Of a stretch of 64,000 bases of DNA, positions 1 to 13,279 are shown piece after piece (positions within the stretch are counted from its first letter, which is position 1; every line of letters starts with the position of its first letter). The notes beneath the pieces are model-generated. The model did not search any database. It was given only the letters and a program-made list of their open reading frames with translations, and was not told where the DNA came from. This DNA comes from Oegoconia quadripuncta. Its lineage: Eukaryota; Arthropoda; Insecta; Lepidoptera; Autostichidae. A program made the translations under genes and the position numbers. Location of the stretch: the NCBI GenBank assembly GCA_949316235.1, contig OX438757.1, positions 14,006,657 through 14,070,656 of the forward strand, read 5' to 3'.

Positions 1-2129
1 GGGCCTGATTGTTCCTGCAGACGAACGAGATAGTCACAATAATATAGAAAGTTGTCATTGCATAATTAGGTGCTGCCAAATCAAGGGAGTTTGATCGCAA
101 GGCTGCTTGTTAATGCTGGTTCACGTTTATTTCCCGACGAAGCATGCATCGAAGAATACGGGCTCCATAAACCCCCTCGCAAGCATTTCATTTTGAATAG
201 GTTAAAGATGAAGTGCATCGTCTGCACGTTGCATCGCAAGCAAATTCGTTTGATTTGGGAGCACCTGGTAGCCCATAGAAGTACAGGACAGACCGATCGA
301 TTGACGGATCTGAAAACATTTTAATCACATTTACAATACCAGCCTAACGATCGTCTATGCCCCTACAGTCGGATCGCTAACACACGAGCGGCCATCTGGT
401 CAGAAGAACCCCTGCCCTCCAAAAATCCAGTACAGCTATAATCTGGACTGAGGGATATATAACACATACCTCAGATTTATTATTAGAGGTTTCTTTACCA
501 CGTTTCCTTCAACGATGACTCGCATGAATGTAGAATGAATAACAATGGAAGCGCGGGTATGATAATATCAAGTTCTCTATGAACAAGTGAGTGTGGCTTG
601 GAAGAGTAAAGCAAACTAAGACTAAGCGATATCTAAATGAATGCACCAACGGACGAGACGTAATCGGGTTCACAATTCTGCCAAAATACGTGTCTTACAA
701 CCACTTTTAACAGATTTGAAAATGGAGGAGGGTCTGAATTCAACTGTTATTTCATTGACGAGCCGGTTTTTACGCGACAACGGTAGAAAGAAAGGGTTAG
801 GATTTTAAGTATGTTCCACGATATCTCAACCGGTTCTGAACTAATTTCGTTTATACTTTTTTTGAAGTGTACCCTGAGGGTCAGGGTAGTCTTTCATAGT
901 TTAGTGAAGATCTGATTATGCATACCGGCCGGATAACGGAAACCTATAGAAGCAGAGTTGTTTTGCCCATAATTTTCATATTCGAAATTAAGAAAGATTT
1001 AAAGAGCATTTAAGATTATTAGCTTAGACCACTCGAAGCGCATCTCAACTCAAGGTCTTCTGTGAATATAGTAAAAAATGGATCTAAAGATATAAATTTA
1101 TATAAAAACGCCCAGCGACATGTGACAAGAATTCAGAAGTTTGCATCGACGCCAAACTCTGCGCTATTATCTCGATAATAAGGAAGTATATTTAGGACTT
1201 GCGCGCGACGTTAACAATACCGTGCTATCTTAGCATACCGTTATTAGTTTTGGTAGTATTAGATTTTCTTTAAGCCACGATTGTCCATTCTATACCAATA
1301 AGAGCTTAAACCATTTCCCGCGCTTCCATTGCATCTGAATAACCAAGATGTGTGTACAATGCATCGCTTAATCCCTACACTTCAGCCTATTGTGTACCCA
1401 TTGATGACAATTGTTGGAAATTTATGTGACCAGTTACGGGCATGTTTCATGTGAGTGGCGGCGGCAGAGTGCTAAAGCATTGAGGATCTTGCTGTAAAGA
1501 AGCGAATACAATCTACGCGCTGTGGTAGGTATATTGCCCTATTCTTTGCCCGTTGACAAGATCTTTAGGTTTAAACATTTCTCAATGGAACAGCCCACCT
1601 GATAGGAAGTGGTCATCGCCGCAACAGCCATTTGCAATATCAGGGGAATACACGATTCGTCGCCGATCCGGGTTCCGTTGATTTTTCACATGACACATTG
1701 CCCGTTAACTTGTGCGATTAAATGTGCAACAACTGTCATTTTACAAATATACAGTCAGCACCAACGTTTAGGTAGGTAGATTAGGTAATACTTCCAATGG
1801 GTTTAATACGAATCTCCCCGTTATGGCGACGAGTGCATTTTGTAAGAGAAGTCATGATAGAAGTCGTAAATTGAATTAAGAAAAAGATACAGTCTATACA
1901 AATATATACAAATACCTGCTTGCATACTTTTCGTAACGTCTCCCTACGAAAACAGAGTAGATTCGTACTAAGCCCTCTGGTATTTATGGTTGCTTGTGGT
2001 TTTTTATATTCAACTATTGATGATAACTGTACATTGGTCGCTATATCCATCTCCTTGACATCTGCAGGGCACTAAAAGTGGTAAATGGCATGACAAAAAA
2101 CAATTGAGTTGTGAAACTAAACCAGCCCC
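1..2129. other. Intergenic DNA, no gene recognised
   Basis: I see no convincing exon, tRNA-like box or terminal inverted repeat here. The longest open frame (70-324, plus) has no recognisable domain and is not bounded by good splice signals. The stretch looks less AT-rich than the following 10 kb and lacks the SINE and LINE tails seen elsewhere. Confidence 0.5.
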
Positions 2130-2259
2130 GTAGCATGACATCGTTTGTCGCGCACGATGTAGGAGTAAGAGAGGAATAGTTGTATATTTCGTCCAAGCGA
2201 ATGAGCAGGACGAATATTATCTCGCGCGACATTGACGTTCATCGCGTCTGTCATGCTAC
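2130..2259. mobile_element. Short fold-back MITE
   Basis: An 11-bp perfect terminal inverted repeat, GTAGCATGACA at 2130-2140 and its complement at 2249-2259, bounds about 130 bp. Inner sequence (CGCGCGA blocks, and a tract reading GTCCAAGCGAATGAG) recurs in inverted order at about 59317-59395, and a piece of the end recurs at 53357-53375. So this is a dispersed family rather than a chance palindrome. No transposase is present. The superfamily cannot be assigned because no clear target-site duplication is visible. Confidence 0.6.
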
Positions 2260-5200
2260 TATTGCAGGATGTGCTACCAGTATTACCATTTTTTTTGCCT
2301 TGCATCAAAACATGCATATTTATCATTTGTATTGTAATAGAGTAACTCTTATGTAGTAAAGAATACCTATTTATATACAAGTTGTTAACTTCACAGAAGT
2401 CGCAGTTGTCAAAAGACCCGACACCGAAAGCTAAACTCCAGATTGAAGCATACACAAATTATCAGGACTCTTCAACTAAACTGGCGTTAGCAGACAAAGA
2501 CTATGGACTTCAAAGAGTCATCATAGAAGGTTACAATAATGTTGAGGTTGCGAGGCACGTGAGAGGATCTGACACTTGCCTATAATTGTTGCTCTTTTGC
2601 GAGCGATGTCCGTTCTCAGTTGCACTGAGCCGCGTTCTAAGTTCGGAGGAGTGTCCATTTTCAGCGGGCGCACCCCGGGCCGCACTTCCTACCCTCGCTG
2701 AAGACCGTGTTTTAACCATTGTTGACGAGCGACCATCTCATGTCAACTGAAATTCAGGAGTCCGAAAACGGACAGAAATTGCTATCAAAAATCAGCTATA
2801 AAACTGAAGACGTTTTCTGGAAAATTTCTTCGACGACGAGAACATATCGATAATCCCTGTGGGTCTCCTTATTTCTCTTACACCAGACTGAAATTATAGA
2901 GGGAAGGGAAGGCACTAGACAACGTCTGCAATTGAATAATTATCAAATTTTATCGTCAATGGTTAAAACATGTCTTACAGCTCTAAATGAACAAACAAAC
3001 CACAATTCAAAGTAAACGTAGACAGTGATTTTGACTAATGTTGGCGGTCCCTTTGTTTGACAAATTATTCCACTGCAGCTGTGAAGGAGCTACGCTAAGG
3101 AGAGAAAGTACATTACAAACTTTCAAAAACCTGACATTAAGAAGACAGGAGCTAGATAGTAAGAGAAATAAGATGACTGTCCTGTCAATGAAATTTTCCA
3201 GATATTGATATTTTGACAAATAAAATTTCTTAACAGATGGATATATTATACTCATTTTCAAAAATATTTACGTAATGTCTTTGCAGAGCTTTCCAAGTAT
3301 TGTAAATACTTAGTCACCGGTTTGTAAAACCAAGACAATTTGCAGATTTGTATAATATTTAACCCATTCCGAAGTGTTAATCACAAAATGAATTAAGTAT
3401 TAACAAGGCCTGAAGACAAATGTACAAAGGTCGAGCTTAAATCTAAAGAGATCGTTCCAGCAAACCCGTGCGCTAACAAGGTATATACGCTTTTGCTAAG
3501 AAATTCCTGAATTAAAATTCCAACTTTGTTTATTGTTGAGATTATTTTATGTCACGTAATAACCAATTTACATTGGTTTGTTTGTCAAAATCAGTAGCCA
3601 TTAGTTCCATAATGTCAACGCACAAAATGATAAAGGGTCGCAAATTAATTTCAAGAGTAAAATGTCTAAGCATACAATATCCAAGGAACAAAACAAGGTT
3701 GAGAAAAATTATATTTTATTTGTGGTTTTTTAATGAATAATTTTTTCTAATTCGATTTTACTTTTCTGATCTGACTCACCAAAATAAACTTTATGTCATG
3801 GCAGTTTAGGTAGCTGTACAATTGAAATTTTTAATGTTTTGCATTTTGGACATTTTTGACTTTGTGTGCTTTGGACATTTTGCTCCTTGGATATTGTATG
3901 CTTTGGACATTTCACTCTTTTAACATCTTGTGCACAGTTGCAATTTTACGCTTTCGGCATTACCTATGTGGCTTCAAAAATAGTTATCACCTCTTTTAAA
4001 TACAAACTATTTGTTACATTGTATGGTGTGTGTTGTACATAAACTTACTTACGCTCAATATTAATCTGCCATCTGAGATTGATGAATCTCGTTATATCTA
4101 TTATATTAATGGTTCGACTCCCAATCCATGTGCCAATAACTAAACTTGACAGATAATTATTTTTTAGAATTTGTGTCCGATATCTAAAAAACTACGCCGA
4201 CTTCAACGACAAATGACAAATGAAAAAATATTTGTCCTACATGATTACAATCTAAGAAAACTTCTGAGTATAGGCGATATTACACGGTTCTTATCTACCT
4301 TTCAATTTGGATGAAGCAACCAAATTGAATTATGTGAACATAAAAGTGAATGAATCAATGTCAATGTTCAATGGCATTGAAAGAATTGAGTTTTCTCAAA
4401 TTTTCACTTTTGCCATTCATCATTCAACACAATTGAATGAGAGTTGAACGTGTAAACACAAGAATTGAATGATTAACTTCTTATTCAATCTTGATCGCCG
4501 AAGTGTAGAGAAAAAAACGTCAAAGTGTGCAACAACAAATATGAAAAAATGGTTTTTAAATGGAAATAAATGGACGGAAGAGCATACGTCTTTGAACTTT
4601 TTAAGAAGTATACTCGCTTGTAGAATTACAAAACGGAGAGTTAACAAGAAAGTAATCCCCAAGCGTACAACCTGCTTCGAAGACATCTTTTGAGCAATGT
4701 GAATTGAATCGTTCACTTTATATTCACTTCAAAGATCACATGTCTTTTATTTCTCTTTTATGTTGCATTATGTTTCACTTCAGAGCCTTTGGGAACCGTG
4801 TATTATCGCCTTAATTATGCCCAGTTGTTGTTAAAGCAATAACTTGCAATGTTATAAAGAAATATTCAAATAAATAATTGTTTGTTTTAAGCATATCAGC
4901 ATCTGCTGCTCTCCTTTTAATGTATAACAATAATAATTTCGTAACCATGTCCACAATACAGGCTTGCTTAGTGAAGATACCGAAGGACATCACTTAAAAC
5001 AATGCTTTCTCCAATACATGTATCTCATATTATTTAAGATCCTCTTGATGTATTAACTATGCTTATAAAATTTGTTTTGCGATAACAGATACTTATTTTT
5101 TTTTATTACGATGATTTTATTAATGACAATAATGATGAAAGTTGTATTGTAATTGTATTCCATGGACTTTCTATGATTATAATTTCGGATTGTTCATAAA

Positions 5201-8150
5201 TAGATACCTTGGCAAATGTCAAAGATAATATCTGTTATTGGCAACAAACAAGCTTTCAATTGCGAATAGATGACCAATTACATATTCGACTACCTAAATA
5301 TAAATTGCTTTTTAAGATTACATTTTTAATCCTTGAACAGGATACTAGCAGGCTCGAGTAATAAAAATTTATTGAATTATAGTCACTACACTATTTCCTT
5401 GTTTAAGGCTTTGAACACTGGTATGGTCACCTGATGACCACGAACAATGGATTTTCAGATTGTCAATGTGTTAAACAATAAAGCATATTTGCTTAATTGA
5501 CGATCATTTTTACACTGTGAAACGATTGTCCGGATTAGTTATTGATTCAGTGTAAAGTAACTAAATAAACTATAAAATAATTATTACATTACCCATTGTT
5601 TCTTACATATTGTGTGAGTTTTGTAAATAAGAAAGAATATTCATTAATAGTGAAACTCACATGTGGGCATCTATCTATGAAAAAAGCACTGAATAATCTA
5701 TTTCATTAGACAAACTCATAGAAAGCAATATGTTCTATCTTTTCACAAATTGTATCATCAAATTTTTTTTTCATTGTTCGTTGAGGAGATATAAATGTAC
5801 AGTTTGTTCAAAAAACATATCTTCGGCTCAACTTATTTTTGCAAAAACAGTATAAATGTTCGGAGTCCTTTTTTTACACCCGGTCTGACAAACACTTGTA
5901 TTTAAGGCAGGTATCATGTAAGTTCTTACGGTTGCCATAATATTTTAGAGTACGGACGGACTAGTACAGTAGAATAAAATTTTATTAGGTGATCAATTCA
6001 AATGTGGGTTATAGAAATTGGTACAACTAGGAGTAATACTACTGTAAAGCAGGGGAAGTGGATATTAGTAATTAATAAAATAAAATTAAAATCAAGCATC
6101 TCAAAATCACATTATATAGATTATAAAGCACATAATTATCATTATTATTCGCAGGTGGTGGCCGATGAGTGTGAATGTCTCAGTGTGTTGCACCTTGCAA
6201 ATCCGGACGTATGGCAAGCCTAAAATATTGTTGTCTAGTATGATCCACTGCACAAGAATTAAATGTACTTTTCTTTGGACACTCAAAAGTTTATAGAAAA
6301 ATTAAATTGTTTAGCAGAGGGCGTGCTTGTACTTTTGATCGAGGCTGCACAGTGTAAATACCCAAAAAAGTAACTAGGTAATAATACTAATACGCGACAC
6401 ATAATGGCTCTCACACAAGCAAGATATGGTTTTTAAGAGATTGATATTGATAGATTAGTGAAAGCAACAGAAAGGTGAATATTTACATCAAAGTTTTAAT
6501 ATCTAATAAAGATAAGAAAAATAATCAAGTTACTGCTAGAAAATCAGCGGAACCCTCGTCAATTTTCATAGCTATGAAGTTGCTATGAAAAAATCAATAA
6601 CACAATCTATGATATAAAGGTGTACTAATGACTACAGTTCTAATTAAATATTGATGCTGGGAGTTGGATAAATAAATAATAACTAAAAATCATAAATTTA
6701 TGTAGAAAAAAGGACCATTCTCTACAAAAAAAAGCGCCGCAACCACGTTCAATCACGAGCATTAAAAAGACAAGTTTTTCAAAAAGCCCGGGAAACAGTA
6801 AATATATTGATAACTTTGAATGACTAGAAAACATGGTGTTTGGGTCATTTTATCTCACATTTAATTTTGTCAAAATATCATTTTAAATATCTAAGAAAAA
6901 TTAGATTTTGCTAAACGTATACAAAAATTAACCAATATGGATGTCAGGTGATGAAAACAATATTTACTTACCATGATATCGCGTTACCGTAATCGAAATA
7001 CCTACTCATATTAATTTTAAGTTATAAAACTGCGCTAACATTTAAATTACAATAATAAACAATTTACGAATTATCTCTCACAAAACGCCATAACTTGACG
7101 CTACTGCTAAGCAGCCGCCATATTGGACATAGACTAAATACGAACTTTTTTAGTGACATGTGTCTTTGCTTTAGCCTGTAATAGCCGTTAATTTTTGTTT
7201 TTTGCTAAAATTTCCTAATGCAGCTAACACTAAAACTGCAATAACTTCAAAAATTATCCAGAAAGACATGATACATAACCATAACATGATTTATTGCGTG
7301 GTGAAAGTAATTATTATAAATAATTTTGTTATAAAGCAACCACACATGGCTGCAACCAAAAACAAGTAAAATGTGGATGCGTCATTTCCTTTTCCTATGT
7401 TCGAGTGCTGTACTTTCGCGTTTGGATTCATAACCACTATCAAAGGTTAGTTATAATAAGACAATACATGTAAATGATATACTCCCTCGGCTAATGACAT
7501 GTCTGCTGTTTTTATGCATAGGAATTTTTGTCGCCAATGTCCAGAAGCTAGTAACCAATTGTGGGGTAGGTGGACTGTGTTCGCAGTAGTCCTTACCTAG
7601 GTCCAGTTAGTCACACTACAAGTCGAATACACTGTCCTATTACAAAATGAACGGCGGGTATCTACATACACAATTTATATCATATGTATGTATACATCCA
7701 GCCTACAATCACTTACGTCTTACTTCGTCTTATTACTACTATTTTACGAAATGTTGTTCCGCAATCTTTCGAGTTCGAGATTATCAAACCAGTTATTAGA
7801 TTAACAATTTGTAGATTGTAAAAAAATATGTAAATTTAAATACATACTATTTTATTTCTAAAAAGACGACAATTACACTTACAGTAAGATATGACATTTT
7901 TGACTTTTGCCACGTTACTTTTACAATTTTTCAACATACACTACGGCATATTGGACTCGTTAGTCTCACCGCTGTTATTTAGCGGAGAGACTGACGACAC
8001 CAACATCAATTTGGTCTCTACTTTGATGTGACTTCACTAAACTAAAACCAGTTTTTTTAACGTAAAGAATCTAAAACTTGTTTTAGTTTGATACTTGGGC
8101 TTCTTTTCAAACGTAAATGGTAAATTCTGAACGCCTGGTAGCTTCAAAAA
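2260..8150. other. AT-rich intergenic DNA
   Basis: I found no recognisable gene. Short open frames are present but have no domain and mostly no splice context. One possible terminal exon at 6154-6223 is listed separately. The 4270-4740 stretch has loosely palindromic blocks of TTGAATGA-type sequence that may be a decayed fold-back element. Confidence 0.5.
6154..6223 (+). CDS. Possible terminal exon, unknown protein
   Basis: A reasonable acceptor (TATTCGCAG) ends at about 6153. It is followed by an open stretch that reads VVADECECLSVLHLANP, then DVWQA and a stop. The residue composition looks protein-like compared with the AT-rich surroundings, but I do not recognise the family and find no upstream exon. 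It may be a chance reading frame. Confidence 0.15.
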
Positions 8151-8154
8151 ACTG

Positions 8155-8335
8155 ACTTTTTACCCGACTGCCCAAGAAGGAGGAATGTTTTACAAGTGTA
8201 TGTATGTAGATTTCTATGTTACCTCCTGTAGCCTAAACGGCTTGACCGATTTCGATGTGCATGGTGTCGCTAGATTCGCCATGATCCCTGGAGTGTCATA
8301 GCATACATTTTATGGTGGAAAATTCAACATGGTTT
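8155..8335 (+). repeat. Dispersed repeat E (ACCCGACTGCC family)
   Basis: It starts near TTACCCGACTGCCCAAGAAG. It then runs through a GTATGTATGTAGATTTCTATGTTACCTCC tract, a 'cctgtagcctaaacggcttgac' tract and a 'tagcatacattttatggt' tract. The same blocks in the same order recur at about 11620-11780, 17330-17375, 17745-17800, 24810-25080, 25568-25745 and 50895-51070. It looks like the tail of a retroelement, but no coding part is present. Class unassigned. Confidence 0.6.
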
Positions 8336-8958
8336 TTTGGTTTTTAAACTCATATTGTTATTTCAAATGTTAATTTTACCTATGAAAAAAAAAAGATTAT
8401 TGATTGATTGGTTACTTTGGAGAAGTTATACCTATCGATCGACACCCCTTTTTGAATTTTTTTGCTGGTTTAGTTCAGACCCTTTTGAGCGCGGACGGAT
8501 AATTTTTAATACATTTTAGTAGCCCAAATATATAGTTACTATGACAATTGTAATATGGTGAAGAGGTTTATACCCAGCAATGGGTGGATGTAAGTTGAGA
8601 TAATGATGATAAGCTCAAATGTTACCAGAGACCGCTCCAGTCATTAGTAGTCTGAGCAATAGAGATCTGGAAGTAAATAGTAAGCTGGCTTGCGAATTAC
8701 GATATATTTTTAAACTTCAAACCCTTGGATAAGAAGCAGTGGTCTTGGGTTATACTCAAGTGCTTTTTCGGTTGACAATTAGCAGATTGACGACCAAAAG
8801 GTCTATAATAAATTTGAAAACGTATTTCTTCGATTTTATGTGTTCGAATATGTGAAAACTAAGAAATACCTACGGTTTATGTAATCCTATGCTGACAGTA
8901 AGTGAAATTAACCTGCCTTTATTAATTTAATAAGTATGTGTGAAATCAAGGAGTCTAA

Positions 8959-9102
8959 GGCCCGTATTACAGAAGGTTACTCAAGCAGTCTCCGCTTGAG
9001 AACAGTAAAAAAGGGACAGCTTTATGTTTTATATGTCAGCATCTCTTTCTTACTATGCTCAGGCGCAGATCTACGCTTGAGCAATATTCTAAAATACGGG
9101 CC
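8959..9102. mobile_element. PIF/Harbinger-like MITE
   Basis: This is a 144-bp element with inverted ends GGCCCGTATT and AATACGGGCC. The similarity extends inwards to CTCAAGC/GCTTGAG. It is flanked on both sides by TAA (8956-8958 and 9103-9105). A 3-bp TWA target duplication is the hallmark of PIF/Harbinger elements. There is no coding capacity, so mobility would need a transposase encoded elsewhere. Confidence 0.75.
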
Positions 9103-9896
9103 TAAGAAGGCCAGGTCAGATTAACATTTCGTCGAAAAGAACCATTTCTTAATTTTTTTAATAACATCACACATTTTAAGTGAAATACACTCAATTTATT
9201 TCATAGCTTATTCAAATATTTGTTTTAACATTGTCAAACCATAAAAGTATGATTTTTTAGACTCCAGTGTGCACCACGGTTTACCCACAATAGTTATTGT
9301 AGGTATGTATCCAAACATAGTTCATTCGAAAACTTATTATGCATTAGGACAGACAAATTACACAACATTTTAAGCACTACAATAATGTAAATGAAGCTAA
9401 ATTAATTTTGAGTCACTTAACTCAACTCGTTACGTTTAATTACCGTTAATTTGGTTCGATTTGTGTTCTTTTTTTAATATTTATCAAGCCAAACCATAAT
9501 GTTTCAGAACGCAACTTAAATGGAAGCAAAGAAATGTTATAACACGTCACAACCGTTTCCTACGCTTGTTTGCTGTGATAACTATTTCCGTTTGAATATC
9601 GACATCGATAAAAATAATGTCGAAAATCAATAATATCAAAATCAATAACAATTCTAAAATGGAGTTATTTATAACCTAATAGGTACTTGCTATATGTTTA
9701 GAGTGCGGTAGCCTGTAATCGGATCTCTTGTCCTAATTAGACGTACATGTTTACAACTTCTAGAATGGAGTTCCCAAATAGTAGGTATGAGCCCTAAGTT
9801 GGTTTTCACATGCCAATTGGGATACTCGAATGAAACCTTAGAACATGTCAATTCTACCATGACTTACATGATGACTACAATTCGTTAAGGATATTT

Positions 9897-9952
9897 CAGC
9901 TCTGCTTAGTTTGGGACTAGATGATTGGTGTAAGTGTCCGAAATATTTTGAT
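9897..9952 (+). mobile_element. 3' fragment of SINE-B
   Basis: It contains the SINE-B tail: TGCTTAGTTTGGGACTAGAT, then GATTGGTGTAAGTG and TCCGAAATATTT. The tRNA-like head is missing. Full copies are at 23865-24071 and 54348-54598. Confidence 0.7.
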
Positions 9953-10199
9953 TATTTATGGGACCTGGATGACACACTCATTAGCAGCCATTTTATTTAT
10001 AAAGCGGCCACTCATAGAACTTGTACCAATCGATAGAGTATACAAACTACAAATAGAAAATGTATCATAATCATAATAGGTAGGTACCTATATAAAATTG
10101 TATCTATCTGAGAGATGGATATGAAAACGTGATTTTCTTTCATTTTTCTTGGAAAAGGACATCTTCAGTTATGGTTTTACACAATATGGCTTTACTGGG

Positions 10200-10510
10200 A
10201 CGATATTTGATTTCTTTTTTTTCCGTAGTCAGCCAGGAACCCTTATAGTTTCGCCATGTCCGTCTGTCTGTCTGTCCGCGGCTTTACTCAGAGGCTCTCA
10301 GAAAGATGTAATTTGGCATCACGCCGAAACAGTGACAAAAAAATGTTGAACAAAAAAATTTTTAGGGTAGGTACCCCGTATCCCCTTTGCGTAAAGTGTG
10401 GTTGATTTTTTTTATTTTTGCGACCCCTCGTGTGGGATGTTGTGGAATAAGTCGTTAAAATATTACAGAATATCTTAAACAGTTATCGATTCAGGGTTCC
10501 GTTTCAGAAA
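10200..10510 (+). repeat. Dispersed repeat, GTCAGCCAGGAACCC type
   Basis: It contains AGTCAGCCAGGAACCCTTAT, a run of TGTCTG units, a GGTAGGTACCCCGTA block and a final TCAGGGTTCCG block. I associate this motif order with a repeat common in moth and butterfly genomes, probably from memory of LINE-derived tails. No second copy in this window proves it. Confidence 0.45.
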
Positions 10511-11189
10511 TATTAAGCTTTAAATTGCAAATTCTTGTTAAGAGTCAAAAGGAAAACTATTACAGCTCACACAGGCTTTGCAAGTTAATTAGTACCTACT
10601 ATATTAAACTTACGAAATGTACTTTCTATTGACAATTATTTACCAAATAACAAAAAGTCCCTTTCAAGGTCCGCATATTTGTGACGGGAATTACACTGCG
10701 CGTGGTCCGACGCGCGCTTGGCCGGTTTTTATTTATTATTACGCTTTATTGATACACAAGAAAGATAATTACAACGATACTTTTACGAGTTTTACGATTT
10801 ATATTTAATAATGGAATACTTTGACTTCTAAATGTACATTTCCATCAATTTTCTTGTAAAAAAAATATAGTTATATAGCGTTCTAAGTTTTCACATTTAA
10901 TTATTTTTAATAAGTGGTTATATACATATAATCCAATAGCACTGTATACGTCGTAGAACTAACGTACAGATAGCTATTTCGTAACAACAATAGATTGTAG
11001 AAATGAATAAATAACTGTAACACCCAAATTTAACAGAGAAAAATTAGTTCCAATCCATTAAATCATAATCTAATTGTTCTAACTTCGATTTATATACGAC
11101 TATTACTTCGTTATATTTATATTAGTTAATTCTTAATGTTTTGAAGTTAGGGTTACCAAACACATATCTGCTAATGCTGAATTCCTAGT

Positions 11190-11405
11190 GGATAGTTATT
11201 CTTAATCAGGGAGGAGTGGAATCATCCCGGTCGGAAATGGTTGGCCTTCTTTACTAAAGGTGGTTTCAGAATGAATTACTTTGTATGGGTAATCGATTTT
11301 TTTTATCGAATTTGACAATAATTGTTCCTCGGGGAAAGTTGTTCACAATCAAAAGCGTCGCTAGTTAATGGGAATTACACGAATTCAAATTCACCCTGTA
11401 TATTC
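11190..11405. repeat. Dispersed repeat F (ends TTCAAATTCACCCTGTATAT)
   Basis: The same ordered blocks occur at 51160-51364 and 53385-53585: TTACTTTGTATGGGTAATCG, then a TCGAATT block, then GGGGAAAGTTG, then AATTACACGAATTCAAATTC. A CCCTGTATA edge is often seen at TA-flanked DNA-transposon ends. I could not find a matching opposite end, so this may be half of an element. Confidence 0.5.
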
Positions 11406-11924
11406 TTGTCTCTATACATTACACTCCGTTTGACTTCGCTGTAGTCTAGTAATATAATAATATTATATACAAATCATAACGAAAATATTGTAAGTAACAA
11501 AAAAATAAAAAATATAGATGCTAGTGTTGCGGTATTGATTTATAACTTAGTACTTATTAGAAGTTTCTATAATCTTTGATAGCATTTTAGCGACATTAAA
11601 GGAGCTTCTAAGTGAGGCAGTATTTTTACCCGACTACGGCGAAGCTAAAACAAGGGTGATGTATTTCACCCGTCTCTATGTATGTATTACTACGTATAAC
11701 CTAAACGCCTCAGACGATTTGGACAAATGAGGTGTCTTTAGATTCACACTGGAGTGTATATTATGATAAATATAATATGGCGGACGTTAGCAGCCATTTT
11801 GTCACACTTGGCAACAAACGATTTGAAATGAAATGAAATTGAAATTTTACGGTTAGACGAGAATACTTACTTTATGTCATAAATAGTCATAATCATGATG
11901 GAGTATATTGTTTTTACAATAAAA

Positions 11925-12075
11925 TACAATACAAATACACTTTATTGCACAATTGAAAAAAATACAGTTACAGAAAATGGTAGGAGTATAACGTACAATT
12001 TGGCGACCTTATCACTAACAGCGATCTCTTCTAGCAACCTTTGGGTAAAAGGACAGCACATTTGAAATAGGGAGG
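11925..12075 (-). mobile_element. LINE 3' tail
   Basis: On the minus strand this reads as a retroelement tail. It includes GTCGCCAAATTGTACGTT, then CTGTAACTGTATTTTTTTCA, then AATAAAGTGTATTTGTATTG, which ends in an A-rich polyadenylation context. It carries no reading frame. The motif resembles the 3' ends of abundant lepidopteran non-LTR elements. Confidence 0.5.
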
Positions 12076-12185
12076 TTATGCGTATTAAATAATTTAATAT
12101 ACTTATTTAAACATAACTTATCATCATGTACTTAGACAGATGGACAACTTTCAGTTTGTAAAACTTTTTAACGAAAATAAAACTT

Positions 12186-12292
12186 TTTTTTTAATGCACA
12201 ACGGGTTAGCACTTGACCTCAATCACACCTGATGTTAAGTGAAGATGAGGCCGAAGGTGGAAGCGTACTGACTCGGAAACCTAAATATTTCT
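12186..12292 (-). mobile_element. SINE-D, 3' part
   Basis: On the minus strand it reads CTTCGGCCTCATCTTCAC, TTAACATCAGGTGTGATTG, CAAGTGCTAACCCGTTGTGC and then a poly(A). It matches the tail of the full SINE-D copy at 26129-26434. Confidence 0.75.
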
Positions 12293-13027
12293 TCTTCTCC
12301 TTCTCCAACCAACTTATCTGAATCAGCCACTACAGAGTAAAAAATAATTTTATTCTTCTTTTTAGCGAGTCGATGGCAAAAATATCAAATTCTTGAGGAC
12401 CCAGAATGTGACCACGCGCACAGCATTGTCTGTGGCATCATAAAGGAAATAAATAAAATCATAATTTTATTAAAACGCTCGTATCTCTAAATCAGTTATT
12501 TTCTATTGCAATGTGGGGACCAGGAGGAGCAGTAAGTGAAATGCACAACTTGACAATGACATCAAAATGAGTCGTGCAATTACACTTATTATACTAGTTA
12601 TACAAATGTAAGGAAGAGTTCGTCATACATAACATTCACTGTCGTAATTATTACTATTTCTACTTTATGCAAAAATATCTTTTTTTTTATTGTTAAAAAG
12701 TAATTTATTTTTCACTTTTAGCGCACATTGTCAATCTCCTGGATCATTTTTGTGCGATGGCGATCCTTCTCGCTCTTACAAATTAGGTGGACAGTTGGGT
12801 ATACATGCTCTACCTGATGATCTTCGATTTGTCATATTTGTTGGAAATCACACCGACCTTCTCTACACGTTTTCCATTCAAACAGAAACTGTATCTACTT
12901 GTAGTTTCCCTGTGCAAAAACTACACAATCATCTAAATAATGTAATGCTATCCTGCTGTTTACCATGATTACAAAAAAATATGGGATATCTTCCAAGTTC
13001 ATTCCATGGTCACGACTGATACATAAT

Positions 13028-13277
13028 TTGACGACCTGTTTGGTGTAGTGGTTAGCAACTCTGATCACTATACCAAAAAGGTTGCTGGTTCGAATCCCGC
13101 TAGGGGGGGGGGGTTTCATTTATACCTAATAAGTATTTATTTACAAAAAAAATGCATTTCTGTATTATATCATAGAGGAATAACACTACATTATATCAAC
13201 CATCTGGTAACCACAAACACAAGCCTATAGTTGCTTACTGTGGAACTAGATGGCGCTGTGTCTATGTCTAAAAAAAA
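13028..13277 (+). mobile_element. SINE-A, full length
   Basis: The tRNA-like head (TTTGGTGTAGTGGTTAGCAA) contains a polymerase III A-box-like block and a B box GGTTCGAATCC near 13086. The body follows, then the A-family tail (AACCATCTGGTAACC... to GAACTAGATGGCGCTGTG) and a short poly(A). A run of nine G at 13107-13115 is unusual inside the head. Confidence 0.8.
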
Positions 13278-13279
13278 AA

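Noticed and set aside
2531..2719. Minus-strand 62-codon frame starting MVKTRSSARVGS
   Set aside because: Low-complexity basic start, no domain, and adjacent to MITE sequence; possibly retroelement-derived, but I cannot show it.
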